64,000 nucleotides of DNA from Apium graveolens. Taxonomy: Eukaryota > Streptophyta > Magnoliopsida > Apiales > Apiaceae. The stretch's first letter is position 1, and the number at the start of each line of letters is the position of its first letter. The position numbers were made by a program, and so were the translations under genes. This document shows positions 50,381 to 62,300 of this stretch, piece by piece. The notes beneath the pieces are model-generated. The model made no database searches and was not told the DNA's origin. It saw only the letters and a program-made list of their open reading frames with translations. The DNA lies in the NCBI RefSeq assembly GCF_009905375.1, contig NC_133650.1, positions 175,655,565 through 175,719,564 of the forward strand, given 5' to 3'.

Positions 50381-50916
50381 TATGTTCTAATATGACTCAA
50401 ATCAAACATTACCTCTATCATTGTCGTTAAGCCATATTAATGAGAAACGCATTTCTGAGTTACATATAGATGGATACTTGGATAAGTTTGATTTTGAATC
50501 ATACAGAAGATGCGAACTTTGTTTCATTGGCAAAATGACTAAAGCTTCTTTAACCTGATCAGGTGAAAGGGCCATCGAACGATTATGACTTATACATAAT
50601 GATTTATGTGGTCGAATACGTATGATGGCAAGGGGTGGCTTATACTACTTCATAACATTTACTGATGATTTTAGTAGATATGGATATGTGGTTCTTATGA
50701 AAAACAAATCCGATTCTTTTGAAATGTTCAAAGAATATAAGGCCGAAGTAGAAAAGCAAACAAGGGAAAAGTATAAAAGTTTTACGATCAGATGGTGGAG
50801 GAGAATACTTAAACCTCAATTTCAAGAGTTTCTTGAAGGAGTGTGATAGTGTATCATAACTTACTCCTTCTGGAACACCTCAATGAAATAGAGATTCTGA
50901 GAGGATAAATCGTACC
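50381..50916 (+). pseudogene. pol: Element E integrase fragment
   Basis: Copia pre-integrase and integrase core: LSHINEKRISELHIDGYLDK, a damaged zinc-finger pair (CELCFIGKMTKAS), then LIHNDLCG (first catalytic aspartate), YYFITFTDDFSRYGYV (50640-50690) and EFLEG. Stops and frameshifts occur near 50555, 50577 and 50790-50845. The frame of the glutamate region (SERINRT) is reached just before 50916. It is cut there by F's LTR. Not functional. Confidence 0.75.
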
Positions 50917-52665
50917 TGAAGGGTTTTTAGCACATAAACGCAGCGAAAACACAAATTTAATCTTAAAAAAAAAACGAAACCCTCCGCAGGATCCATGCGA
51001 AAAATAATATTTAATTCGTAGTTCAGTATGTTTACCTTAAGAAGCTTTACGTTAATGGAAAATGGAGGTCTTTAATAGCGATCCAAGAATGATGAACGGA
51101 GATCCTTAGCAGCTGCTTCTCAAGTGTAAAGCACTCCACCGGTATCCAACAAGAGTACAATGTGATGGAGGAGGAAGAGGTTGAGAGAATTAGTTGCCTC
51201 CCTCTTGTTCTACTTTAGAATTAGGGTTAATTATTTGGGTTTTGTAAATCTTTTAGGTTGAGGCAAAAATGGGGTTTATAATAGTATATTTATAGGCAAA
51301 ATTTTCAGCTGAAAATTTTCCCATAAAATATTATTATTATTAACCCTTTATTATTCTCACTAATAATTAAAACACCTTTTAATTATTAATCCTTTTTCTA
51401 AACTCTTTAGAAATAATTCTCTCACTTGATTTAATTTCCAAAAATTAAATTCTTAATTAATAATATTAAGAACCTTTTCTTAATTAATTTATAATCAATT
51501 AAATCTCATTTAATCAATTATTAAATTTGCCAATTAATTATTTATTTCATAAATAAATAATTATCAGCCATTATTAATTAATTCCTCCACCATTAAATCA
51601 TTCTCTTTTATGGTGTGACCCTGTAGGTTCAATATTAAGCCGGTAGTAGAAATAAATAATAGTAAAACTATTTTATCATTATTTATATAAATTCTCTATT
51701 TCATTAAATATGATTAATTAATTAATCATATTTATTCTACATCGTGAGGGATACTTCTCAGCATATCGCGACTATCCGGATAATACGAATTCACTCTTAG
51801 AATACCAAGAACCTATTCAGTGAGTAGTTACCGTACAATTAATTCCTTCTATCCTGCAATGTCACGATTAAATACAAGGTATGGAACTTGTGTCAAGCCT
51901 ATCTTATTTAATCATTTGCTTTCCCATTCACTATGCTTAGTTCTATTTAATATAAATTAGAAACTCCTTTCTAATTTCATTCACTCTGGCCAGAGATTCC
52001 TGAACTAGCATAAGTGGATCAGCATTGAACATTCTCTTCCTTCACTGGAAGGGGTAGATCCTTTATTGATCATACACTATCTTCGTGTACAAATTCCTAT
52101 ACCCAGTAGAGCCCTTATAATTGTCCCTGGAGACTAAGAACTAAGCCAAAGCATAGTTCAGTGTACACAAAATGACTATGATTACCTCAAGTCCAAGGAT
52201 ACTTGTACAACTATCACTATGTGAACAACTGCTGACACGTGAGTGAACTCCATCAGTTTTTCAGCTGTGTGAGTCATGTTCAGTGAACTTATTCTATAAT
52301 AAGCACCTACATACTAGCTATAGTGTCACCACACAAATGTCTATGAGAACTGACATCCTTCACAATGAAGCAAGCATAGTATGTACCGATCTTTACGGAT
52401 TACTATTACCAGTTAGTAATCCTACGACCAGGAAATATTTAAGTTTAGAGTTATCATCTTTTAGTTCTCATTATTATGATCTCATCATAATCCACAAAAA
52501 GCTTTACTCTAAACTATGGTATATCTTATTTAAACACTTAAATAGATAAAGCCCGTAATAAAAACAAAACAAGTTTTTTATTAATATCAATGAAATCAAA
52601 ATAGATTACATAAAAGTTATTCCTAAATCCTCATACATGATTGGACTTAGGACATATTCCTTTCA
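50917..52665 (-). repeat. Element F 3' LTR
   Basis: In window orientation it begins TGAAGGGTTTTT and ends ATTCCTTTCA. It matches 57305-58986, which lacks part of the inner edge. Non-coding; minus-strand TATAAATA at 51287-51295 is the likely TATA box. Confidence 0.82.
51287..51295 (-). promoter_or_regulatory. TATA box candidate in F 3' LTR
   Basis: Minus-strand CTATAAATA, conserved at 57613-57621 in the other LTR. Confidence 0.55.
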
Positions 52666-53361
52666 ATCTCCCACTTGTACTAAAGCCAATCACTCTGGTA
52701 ACTAATACCCATCTCATCTTTATGACGATCAAAGTGACTTTCAGAAAGTAGCTTTGTGAGTGGGTCTGCTATGTTGTTATGTGTGTCAACACTATTTCAA
52801 TACAATACAAGAAATGTTATCGCGCTCCCACTAGCCCTTTTGTAGACGCATGGTTCATCTGCGTTTTTAATAAAATCAAACTCTTTGATTGTCTCATCAA
52901 AACGAATGTTCCATCTTTCGAGAAGCTTGCTTTAAACCACATATGGTTCGCAGCAGCTTACACACTAGGTTTTCATTTCCCTTGGAAAGAAAACCATCTG
53001 GCTATATGCCAGATCTCATAGTCGTAGTAAGCAGCAATCGCAAGCAAAATCCGAACTGATTTTAACAGGGCTATAGGTAAAAGGTTTCATCAAAGTCAAT
53101 CAATTGCCTTTGTTTGAATCCTTTTACCAAAAGCCTGGCCTTAAAGGTCTCCACCTGGCCATCTGCTATAATCTATCTTTTGTATACCGTATACATAGAT
53201 TCCATTCTGGATTTCATGGCACTATGCCATTTCTCTGAGTCAACACTACTCATAGCCTCATTATAGGTTACAGGGTCGTCATCATCAATGATCGACAACT
53301 CATTGTCATTCTCAATGACAAGGCCATATTACCTCTCAGGTTGGCGAGACACTCTCCCTGA
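52666..53361 (-). pseudogene. pol: Element F RT/RNase H remnants
   Basis: Starts after the polypurine tract (minus-strand AAGTGGGAGAT, 52666-52676). The end of RNase H is readable as DPLTKLLSESHFDRHKDEMG with small changes (about 52700-52780). Further right, an RT N-terminal piece (TYNEAMSSVDSEKWHSAM, about 53210-53275) and KGFKQRQLIDFDETF (about 53070-53120) are visible with stops. The catalytic RT core with its YVDD is absent, so most of RT was deleted. The open frame on the other strand at 52779-53021 is a shadow. Confidence 0.68.
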
Positions 53362-54209
53362 TCAATGAATGGGCTGTTCCACAAAAGGTTGTTCAGTCAG
53401 AACAGGTATTTCCACTCGATCTGTAGTAGTTTGTGCATCTTGAACTTTATCAAGTTCAATTTTGCTCCCACTGTTTCCTTCAAGGATAAACTCCTTTTCC
53501 AAGAAGGTAGCATGTCTGGAGACAAACACCCGATGATCGGTGTAAAAGTAATACCCTAAAGTCTCTTTAGGATATCCCATAAAACTACATTTTACGGATC
53601 GATATTCCAGCTTATCTGGGTCAACTTTCTTGACATAAGATGGACATCCCCAAATCTTAACGTGTTTAAGACTCGGTTTCCTTTCTTTCCATATCTCATA
53701 CGGAGTTTGAGGAATAGATTTGGAAGGCACCTTATTCAGTAAATATGCTGAGGTTTCCAATGCATAACCCCATAGGAATACTGGAAGATTTGCATAGCTC
53801 ATCATGGACCGAACTATGTCTAACAAAGTTCGATTTCTCCTTTCAGATACTAATCTGGAGGAGTCCACTGGGAGACTATACCATTTACTTTGAGATAATC
53901 CAGAAACTCTCCATTAAAGTATTCACCACCTTGATCTGATCGAAGAGTTATAATACTATGTTTGGTTGTTTCTCCACTTCATACTTATATTCTTTAAACT
54001 TTTCAAAGGCCTCAGACTTGTGTTTCATCAAACACATATCCGAATCCAGATCTATCATCTATGAAAGTAATGAAGTACGAAAATCCACCCATGGCTTGCT
54101 TAGACATTGGTCCACATACATCTGTGTGTACCATTCCTAGCAAATTTGCAGCCCTCTCTCCATGTCTACTAAATGGAGACTGCATTGCCACTACAAAGTG
54201 AGATTTTCA
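53362..54209 (-). pseudogene. pol: Element F integrase
   Basis: The core begins near 54150 with MVHTDVCGPMS (first aspartate) and FSYFITFIDDRSGFGYV. Frame breaks follow, then TLRSDQGGEYFN (second aspartate, about 53910-53945). The long open piece 53362-53868 has SERRNRTLLDIVRSMMSYA (glutamate) and the copia C-terminal block WGCPSYVKK. The zinc-binding pre-integrase domain is missing: protease-side sequence runs into the core at 54210. Integration would need that domain, so this copy is doubly disabled. Confidence 0.8.
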
Positions 54210-54590
54210 TCATCCCTTTTCTTTTATTAGTTTGTTCAATCTGAAGTAAATTATGTCACTTTTATACAGACCATTATTTAAAGCACCACGTCCATAAAGA
54301 ATATTATCTCTAAGAATAGAACATTCATTATTCTCAATAATAAATGAAAATTCAGCCAAGTCTAACATGGGAATAATATTCCTCACAATCGAGGGAACAC
54401 AATAACAATTATTTAAAATAATAGTCTTGCCCGTAGGCATATGTAAATGAAATGATTCTACATCTTCAGCAGCAACTCTTGCTCTATTTCCCATCAGTAG
54501 AATCACCTCCTCTTCCTCAAGAGTCCTACTTCTCCTTGGTCCCTGCAACAAATTGCAGATATGAGAACCACAGGCGGTATCGAATACCCA
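54210..54590 (-). pseudogene. pol: Element F protease region
   Basis: A copia aspartic protease read in the frame of 54210-54551. The active site FDTACGSHIC lies just before it at about 54550-54580, with aspartate-threonine-alanine in place of the more common DSG. It is followed by LMGNRARVAAED and NNCYCVPSIVRNI, typical of the family. A one-base frameshift separates the active site from the gag frame. The end of the block joins integrase without the zinc-binding domain. Confidence 0.75.
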
Positions 54591-55459
54591 AGTAGAAATG
54601 ACATATTCACTTCTATCATGAACATACCTGAATCAGAAGCGGTAGTCTCACTACCCTTCTTCTTCAATTCTGCAAGGTAAACCTTGCAGTTCCTCTTCCA
54701 GTGCCCCACCTTGTTACAGTGAAAGCAAACAACTTTGCTCTTGGGGTCTTCAGCTTTTGGTGGAACCGGCGTTTTCTCACCTACTTTCTTCTTCTTGGAA
54801 GGGTTCCTCTTCCTTTTCTTAGGATTGGAACCTTCACCAATTAGAAGAACAGAACTCTTCTTAGGGGGGAAATTCGATTCCGCAGTCATCAACATGTTGT
54901 GGAGTTCAGGCAGGCTGACATCCAACTTATTCATGTGAAAGTTCACAACAAACTGCGAGAACAAACTCAGAAGCGATTGCAAGACCAAGTCTTGGCTCAG
55001 CTCCCCATCCATGGCAAAACCAAGTTGTCCAAGACGTTCAATCAAATTGATCATCTTAAGTACATGGTCATTCACAGATGATCCCTCAGACATCCTACAC
55101 CCGAACAGCTCCTTCGATATCTCATATCGAGCTGTCCTCCCTGCCACATCATACAACTCTTGTAGATGTATGAGGATAGTGTGAGCATCCATATGCTCAT
55201 GTTGCTTCTGTAGCTCAATGTTCATGGAAGCTAGCATGATGCATTGAGCAACATTTGCATCATCTATCCACTTACGATACACAACATGTTCATCATTATG
55301 TGCATTACTAGCAGGTTCAGTAGGCTTAGGTGAGTCAATCACGTATTCCAGCTTCTCAATCTTGAGAACAATTCTCAAGTTTCGAAGCCAGTCAGCATAA
55401 TTAGGACCAGTCAATTTGTGAGCATCTAGTATGCTCCTGAGTGATAATGCAGAAGACAT
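54591..55459 (-). pseudogene. gag: Element F gag (nearly intact)
   Basis: Best start is the ATG at 55457-55459 (MSSALSLRSILDAHKLTG), since the upstream ATG at 55492 adds an untypical hydrophobic stretch. The frame is open for about 290 codons. It has the copia gag core (NYADWLRNLRIVLK, ELYDVAGRTARYEISKELF), a lysine-rich linker and a CCHC knuckle, CFHCNKVGHWKRNC, at about 54690-54732. It would bind and package element RNA. The frame runs to 54503 but leaves the true protease frame near 54590. This is the best-preserved coding piece of F. Confidence 0.8.
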
Positions 55460-55640
55460 AATGTACAAAGTAAATCTGTAAATGACAAACACATAACAAC
55501 ACTTAGCAAATATTCGATTTCATTTCAAAAACACTATATGAATCGGGTCTTTATTCATAAGTGGCTCCCACTAGTTTATCTAATTTATTCAACCCCCTAC
55601 GTGAAAAATTAAGCATTCATAATGCTAGTGGGAATAGGGA

Positions 55641-55989
55641 TCCTACATTCCATTACACAACCCCGGCTGTGGTACGAAACGCCATGTAATGTTCAATAGG
55701 CAGACAACTCTTGTCAATTACATCTAATGTTATTCCCTAATAAAACTTTAGCCTCTTGAATAATTGAGTCACGGCTGTGGCACGACAAACTCAATATTCT
55801 AAGTCAAGTCTAACCCAACATTCTGTACAATTGAATCAGTCCCCAAAGGCCCACGGCTGTGGCACGTAACGACCTTTGGATTCTTATTCAATGTACACAT
55901 CTCTATGTAATAGACAAGTATTTCTTATTTCGAAATCAAAGCCCTCGGCTGTGGCACGAAACAAAAATGATTCAAAAATAAGAACTACT
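55641..55989 (-). repeat. Four-copy hairpin family with shared loop motif
   Basis: The motif CGGCTGTGGCACGAAAC (plus strand; variants) is at 55664-55680, 55772-55790, 55854-55870 and 55946-55962. Each lies between inverted arms of its own sequence: 55651-55657/55685-55691; 55758-55769/55789-55799; 55831-55849/55873-55891; 55917-55938/55968-55989. In element RNA the loop reads GTTTCGTGCCACAGCCG. Confidence 0.7.
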
Positions 55990-56722
55990 TTCTACCATGT
56001 TGGAAGGCTATGACCGACACAAGCCCGTTGTGTCATTGGCCAATTACTACTTGATATTATTTAATTTTAGAGGGATTATATTACGTTACAATCATAATCA
56101 TATTATAAAGAGATTCTTCCTTTTAAATTAAATATTTCAAATCAATAATCAATAATCAGATGATTCCCAGATCGGGTGGAGCATTGTCAAGAGGCGTCAC
56201 TTAATAACCCTTTCTTACAGATATAAATATGTTGTTGACAGAATCATCCTTTCTCTCATATAAAAAATTCATATTCAATTACGTGTTTCATAAACACAAG
56301 AATCTCATGATTGTATTCATAATATTGTTATTAAGGTTATGAAACAATTTCACTATACTAGGTTGTCTAACAAACGCCTTATGTTCATTTAAGTTCACCT
56401 AAATCTATCATCGCATGATAAACTAAGCATATATGACATATATCAACATGAATAAACATCAAGGTAGGCATGTTATATCATCTAGCACATTAGTCTAAGC
56501 ATTATACATCTCTATGTATCACATGAAACGTTTAAAATCAACTTAAACAGTTAAAAATAGCTTTAAAACACTTCATGGAAATATAAACAGTTCAAAACTT
56601 TTATATAAACTAAAATTGATCACTCCATTAGATCCGTCTCGGAAAAACGAATCAAACGGTATATTGCACGCCCAAAACGGAGTTGCAAAACTCCCAGAAA
56701 ATCAATTTTAAAATCAACAGAC

Positions 56723-56866
56723 GGGCTGTAACGCATTACAGGAACGCGTTACAAGCCCTGTAACGCATTCCGGTGATGCGTTACAGCCTTTTAAGCCATT
56801 TAAAAGGTGTAACACATTCCGTGAATGCGTTACAGGGTGTAACGCATTCCCAGAATGCGCAACACC
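56723..56866 (-). repeat. Five consecutive hairpins built on AACGCATT
   Basis: Hairpins at 56723-56758, 56758-56786 (perfect 11-bp arms, 7-base loop), 56787-56807 (8-bp arms), 56808-56834 (12-bp arms, one mismatch) and 56836-56866. Four of them use variants of GTAACGCATTCC against its complement. Confidence 0.7.
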
Positions 56867-57291
56867 ATTTTCGCAGCGTTTGCGCTGCACGCGCCGTACC
56901 TGGGTTCCTGCCGTTTCTGTCATCTCTGTCGACTTCTTGATCAGCGTGCATTCAACAAACAGTACAGCAGATGCAGTACAGCAGATGCAGCAATACAAAC
57001 ATATATATATATACTATATATACATATATTTATACTTATTTAATTACGAATTTAATTACAAGAACTTCAAAATTCATAATAAAAAATCTATACATCATAA
57101 AATTATGAAAAAAATACCCAGACGATCTACAACACTTGTAGAACCTAGATCAACATTCAAAATTATTCTGAGAAACGATTTCTCATCAGACAAAATTAAT
57201 CCATGATATAACTTGTAAAAATCATAATTAATTCATACAAGCACATAAAATTCTGAAATTTTTACCACAGATCTATATGCATACAACCTAT

Positions 57292-57303
57292 GCTCTGATA
57301 CCA
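57292..57303 (-). other. Primer binding site of element F
   Basis: Minus-strand TGGTATCAGAGC, exact, one base from the 5' LTR. Confidence 0.9.
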
Positions 57304-57304
57304 A

Positions 57305-58986
57305 TGTTGGATTTTTAACGCAGGGGGGGCATGGAAAAACACTTTTAACACTTTTACACATATAAAATCCAAATAAAAGCATATAAATCGTGAATAAAAA
57401 TTCGAGGGATCGAATCTAACCTTTTAAAATAATTCGGAGACAACGATCAGAGATCCTTAGCAGTTGCTCCTCAAGTGTGAAGCACTCCACCGGTATCCAC
57501 CAAGAAAACGATGTTAAGGAGGAGGAAGGAGGTGGAGAGAATTGGGTTTTCCAAACTTTTTGGGTTTTCGGGTTTCGATGGGGTTAGAATAAAAATAGGG
57601 TCTATAATAGTGTATTTATAGGCAAAATTTTCAGCTGAAATTTTCCCATAAATATTATTATTATTATCCCATTTATTATTCTCATTAATAATTAAAACAC
57701 CTTTTAATCATTAATCCTTTTTCTAAACACTTTAGAAATAATTCTCTCTCATGATTTAATTTCCGAAAATTAAATCCTTAATTAATAATATTAAGAACTT
57801 TTCTTAATTAATTTATAATCAATTAAATCTCATTTAATCAATTATTAAATTTGCCAATTAATTATTTATTTCACAAATAAATAATTATTAGCCATTATTA
57901 ATTAATTCCTCCACCATTAAATCATTCTCTTTTTATGGTGTGACCCTGTAGGTTCAATATTAAGCCGGTAGTAGAAATAAATAATAATAAAACTATTTTA
58001 TCATTATTTATATAAATTCTCTAATTTATTAAATATGATTAATTAATTAATCACATTTATTCTACATCGTGAGTGATGATTCTCAACATATCGCGACTAT
58101 CCGGACAATATGAATTCACTGCTTAGAATACCAAGAACCTGTCAGTGAATAGTTACCGTACAATAAACTCCTTCTACCCTACAATGTCCCGATTAAATAT
58201 AAGGCATGGATCTCGTGTCAAGCCTATCTAATTCAATCACTGGCTTACCATTTACTATGCGTAGTTCTATGCAAATTAGAAACTCCTTTCTAATTTCATT
58301 CACTCTGGCCAGAGATTCCTGAACTAGCATAAGTGGATCAGCCTTGAATATTCGCTTCCTTCACTGGAAGGGGTAGATCCTTTATTGATCATACACTATC
58401 TTCGTGTACAAATTCCTATACCCAGAAGAGCCCTAATAATTGTCCCTGGAGACTAAGAACTAAACCAAAGCATAGTTCAGTGTACACAAGATGACTATGA
58501 TGACCTCAAGTCTAAGGATACTTGTACAACTATCACTATGTGAACAACTGCTAACACGTGAGTGAACTCCATCAGTTGTTCAGCTGTGCGAGTCATGTTC
58601 AGTGAACTTATTCTATAATAAGCACCTACATACTAGCTATAGTGTCACCACACAAATGTCTATGAGAACAGACATCCTTCATAATGAAGCAAGCATAGTA
58701 TGTACCGATCTTTGCGGATTATTTATTATCAGTTAGTAATCCTATGACCAGGAACTATTTAAGTTTAGAGTTATCATCTTTTTAGGTCTCACTATTATGA
58801 TCTCATCATAATCCATAAAAAGCTTTACTCTAAACTATGGTATATCTTATTTAAACACTTAAATAGATAAAGCCCGTAATAAAAACAAAACAAGTCTTTT
58901 ATTAATATCAATGAAATCAAAACAGATTACATAAAAGTTATTCCTAAATCCTCATACATGATTGGACTTAGGACATATTCCTTTCA
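57305..58986 (-). repeat. Element F 5' LTR
   Basis: Starts TGTTGGATTTTT and ends ATTCCTTTCA in window orientation. A run of seven Gs at about 57324 sits where the other LTR has a longer sequence, so a small deletion occurred there. TATA candidate at 57613-57621 on the minus strand. Confidence 0.83.
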
Positions 58987-59386
58987 CATACAACACATAA
59001 AAACATGTTAAAACACATAATCTGATCTTAACATATCATATGATCCATGATCTAATCATAAAAAGAAAATATGACAAAAATCAGAAAAATCAGAATCATA
59101 TCAGAAAAACAAGAATCACTGTTTACGGGCAGTAAACGACGTCAAACGCCTTACAGACGAGTCGTTGATAGCTTTAGCTATCCGTTTTTTCAGACGCTCG
59201 TTTACCTATGGAATAGGGTATTCGTTTATGTAAATCGGACACCAGACCCAGATTTCAGCAAATCTGCAGCAGCCAATTCAGAATCCGTATCTAATATAAT
59301 TCTCATAATTAGAACAACCATAAATCATGTATATATCAGTGTATATATATACAGATTACATAATCATCTTATGATTATACAACTCA
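58987..59386 (-). mobile_element. E-like copia leader fragment (E'), inverted
   Basis: Reverse complement of part of E's leader (about 38570-38960), including the AAACGACGTCAAACGCCTTACAG block at 59132-59156 and the Ctatcgtc-type block beside it. It is bounded by F's LTR on the left and G's LTR on the right. The open frame at 59071-59391 across it is probably chance. Confidence 0.7.
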
Positions 59387-62300
59387 TGTAATAACTCGAA
59401 TTTTTGAGACCCTGTAAAATGTTTAATGAATAGTAACCCTGACAGACGGGAAAAACTTTTGAGCCCACACTATATAGTGCATAAGAAAATGAGTTTCGGA
59501 ATAGATATTACGACTATACGTACCAAATAAGTGTATGTAAACGCTATTAGTTTTCGAAGAAAACGAACTTTGAAAAACAACCGTAATTATGACTTATCAA
59601 GGACTACGGGAATCACAATATAATTATGAGATTAAAATCCTACGGATTTATATTCAATTAGGATAAATAAAAATATAAGGAATAAATACGAAAAGAATTA
59701 CATTGCGAACCATTTACGAATAAGTATTGCGGAGAACGTTTAAGTAACCGAGCGAACGCGTAAACGATTAATTAAACGTAATGCACTAACTAAACCATGG
59801 TAAGGAAGTAACCATGGTTACTTCATCAAATAGTAAGCTAACCCTAGGATGACCAAGCTAGCTAGCAAATAGTGTGCTAAGGAGCTAACCTTGTAGTTTA
59901 GCTTGTAAGCTAGCAAGCTACAAAGATTTGTCCATGGATTTGGAGACAAGGAATGAACCTAAGCTATCCTAGGAAGAATAAAGATCAACTTGAAAAGATA
60001 TCAAGTCACCTTCCAAGAAGCAACCTAGAATTCATACAAGAGAAGCAACCAAGTGCTATAAATACCCCCCCACCCCCATTTTTTCTTCCATTCGGCTATT
60101 GGAAGGAAAAGAAGGAAATTGCAATTCAAAACTCCAAACTCTAGTTCTTGTAAAATCCCACAATTATTTCCCAAGCCTCCTAGCAACTAAAATAAGGTAA
60201 TAAAAATCTTTCATCTCTTTTTATCAAGGTTTGATGGGTGGAATAAATTCAAGAAACTCACTAGTGAATAGTGTGAATAGTAACCTCTCTTTAGTTTCTT
60301 GATTTTAATGGTGGTTTTAGGTTCCAAAAATCATACCAAGCACTTCCAAGCCTCCACCATCCTCAAGAACACATCTCAAGCTTTCAAGAAAGGTAAAAAA
60401 ATCTTTGGACTAACTTTATTTAAGGTTCATGTTTAAGATCCATTTAGTGGGTGTTAGTAGACCTAGCTTACTAAGTGTTGTTTATGAAATCTTGATGATT
60501 AAGTTAAGTAGATTTAAGGTTGGTTGTTGTTGCCTCAATAACATGATGTTCTTGAGAGGATTTTGTGTGTTGATGATGATATGATGATTGTTGGTGGTTG
60601 TGTTGATAGTTAAGGCATAAACGAAACCCCGATCGTAAACGTAACTTCGTTAAAAACAACAAACCGTAACTTTAAGTTTCTGCAGAAAGTCTCGAAGTTG
60701 TAAACTGTAGATTCTTGATAAATAACCTTTGTTTAAGATAGAAAATGTTATAAGGATCGTTTAGGCGCTTGAATCGCTTAATTCCGATTTACGGATCAAA
60801 AGTTATGATCGTTTTAGTAAAAGTGTTTTACGCGACAAAAACTGCTACAAATCACGAACTTTGAAAATATAAAGGATAGACTTAAAAGTATTCATAAATC
60901 ATGAAATTTTACAGAGACTAACATGTGGAGTTTCCTAACTGTCATAAAAATTTCAAATGAAAATAATGATTTCTCAATTTTATAAAAATGTCGGAGCCGA
61001 GACCGCGCGAGTAGAAACCGTAAGAATCCTTAAGCGGCGCCGACAACGATAATGAGAATGAACTCAAGATACTTAGGAAAATGAAGTGACCATAAAGTGT
61101 TTATGACTTAAAAGAAATGTTAAGGGTAGTATGAGTTGAGAGGGTGTATAATGAGTAGCACATGAGTGCGAATTATCGTGAATTAGGACGGAACCTAACG
61201 AAATGAAATGTGTTTATGGTTATAGATTTCCGAGCGGAACCTAGAGCATCCTCCACCTCGAGATACCCAGGCAAGTTTACAAACCCAACTCCATTTTACT
61301 GTTGTGTTGTGAAAAGATTGTTTTACTATCATCACATAAATACTATGTTTGCCATGATACGTAGTTCTGAATTTTCGCATGATATAGCGATGTTGTACGA
61401 TAAGTATATATCGTGAAATGTTACTTTGCTTTAAGCGTAATGTATGATAAAAGACCGAGGGTCGGTCGGGATTTAAGATAAAACCCGGGAATCGTTCCGG
61501 AGATATTATAGGACGGATATAAGTCCATAATAGTACGTTTTAAAGGGACTCATCGTCCACTTATGAAATATTAAAACACCTCGAACTTTTAAAACGATTT
61601 CCCAATGAGCATATTCCCTCAACTATATTTTATTGATTCGGATATTAAATATTATATACGTATTACTTTATTATAGGAGTAGTATACTTCAACGTTTATT
61701 TATTTCAAACCCGATTAATCATTATATATTATTAATTATGTAAACACAAACTAGTTGAGGAACACTATTTAAAGAAATCTTTTAAAAGAATAACTCATTC
61801 GAGGTATGATGAATATCAATTATCATTTAATTATTTATAGACTACTATTTAATTAATGATTATTTATTTAAGGATTGTTATTGATTTAAAGATCATAGAT
61901 CCTGATATACCTTCTGATTTAGAAGTATCATTCGAATAATTTCAGATCATCGGTGAATATTATCCCGACTTATTATTATATTGAATATAGTTTCAAGAAG
62001 AAACTTTTCCCCTTATTAATTATCTGTTGACAACGGTCAACTCACATCCCTAGTACTTCCTCTGAAATTCTCGGAGGTACGTATATACATATATATACAC
62101 TTATATTCTAAAAAGATAAATTATCTCTATCAACAAGCAAAACGCTTGGGGAACTTCGATGTGGTTCAAGTTCCCAGGATGGATAGAATTCTGTTGAAGG
62201 ACAATGGAGGGGTAGACTCTGGTACTACGTGTGCTGGATGGGCTACCAAAGGTACCGCAGGTGAAGGTACTTTGTGTACTCAGGAACTTGTGAAGTATGT

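Larger units (their letters stand above)
36830..50916 (+). mobile_element. Element E: decayed Ty1/copia element, incomplete
   Basis: Plus-strand copia with a 5' LTR, variant primer site, long leader, decayed gag, and an integrase fragment. It is split by gypsy H and cut short at 50916, where copia F begins. Its protease, RT, RNase H and 3' LTR are not present downstream. It starts within D's pol after CCAAT; the right-hand duplication cannot be seen. Confidence 0.75.
55493..57291 (-). other. Element F 5' leader with two hairpin arrays
   Basis: About 1.8 kb between primer site and gag without a convincing coding frame. It holds four hairpins sharing one loop motif (55641-55989), a further perfect 7-bp hairpin at 56016-56034, and a compact set of five hairpins (56723-56866). 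A TA-rich run lies at 57001-57030. The open frames at 56714-56998 and 56855-57206 overlap the hairpin array and look incidental. Confidence 0.75.
50917..58986 (-). mobile_element. Element F: Ty1/copia element, minus strand
   Basis: Both LTRs are present (1749 and 1682 bases), with primer site, long leader, gag, protease, integrase and a vestigial RNase H. The core of RT is deleted. Flanking 5-mers are GTACC (left) and CATAC (right), which do not match. The left flank is integrase of E in plus orientation; the right flank is an E-like leader in minus orientation. The lineage looks Tork/Angela-like from gag and LTR ends, but I am not certain. Confidence 0.82.

Noticed and set aside
55641..55989. 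Repeated hairpins considered as tRNA or microRNA genes
   Set aside because: No cloverleaf, no box A/B pair, and stems are too short and varied for a microRNA precursor.
59071..59391. 106-codon frame crossing the E-like leader
   Set aside because: It spans the E-like fragment and the start of G's LTR, which were joined by insertion, and its E counterpart is not open.
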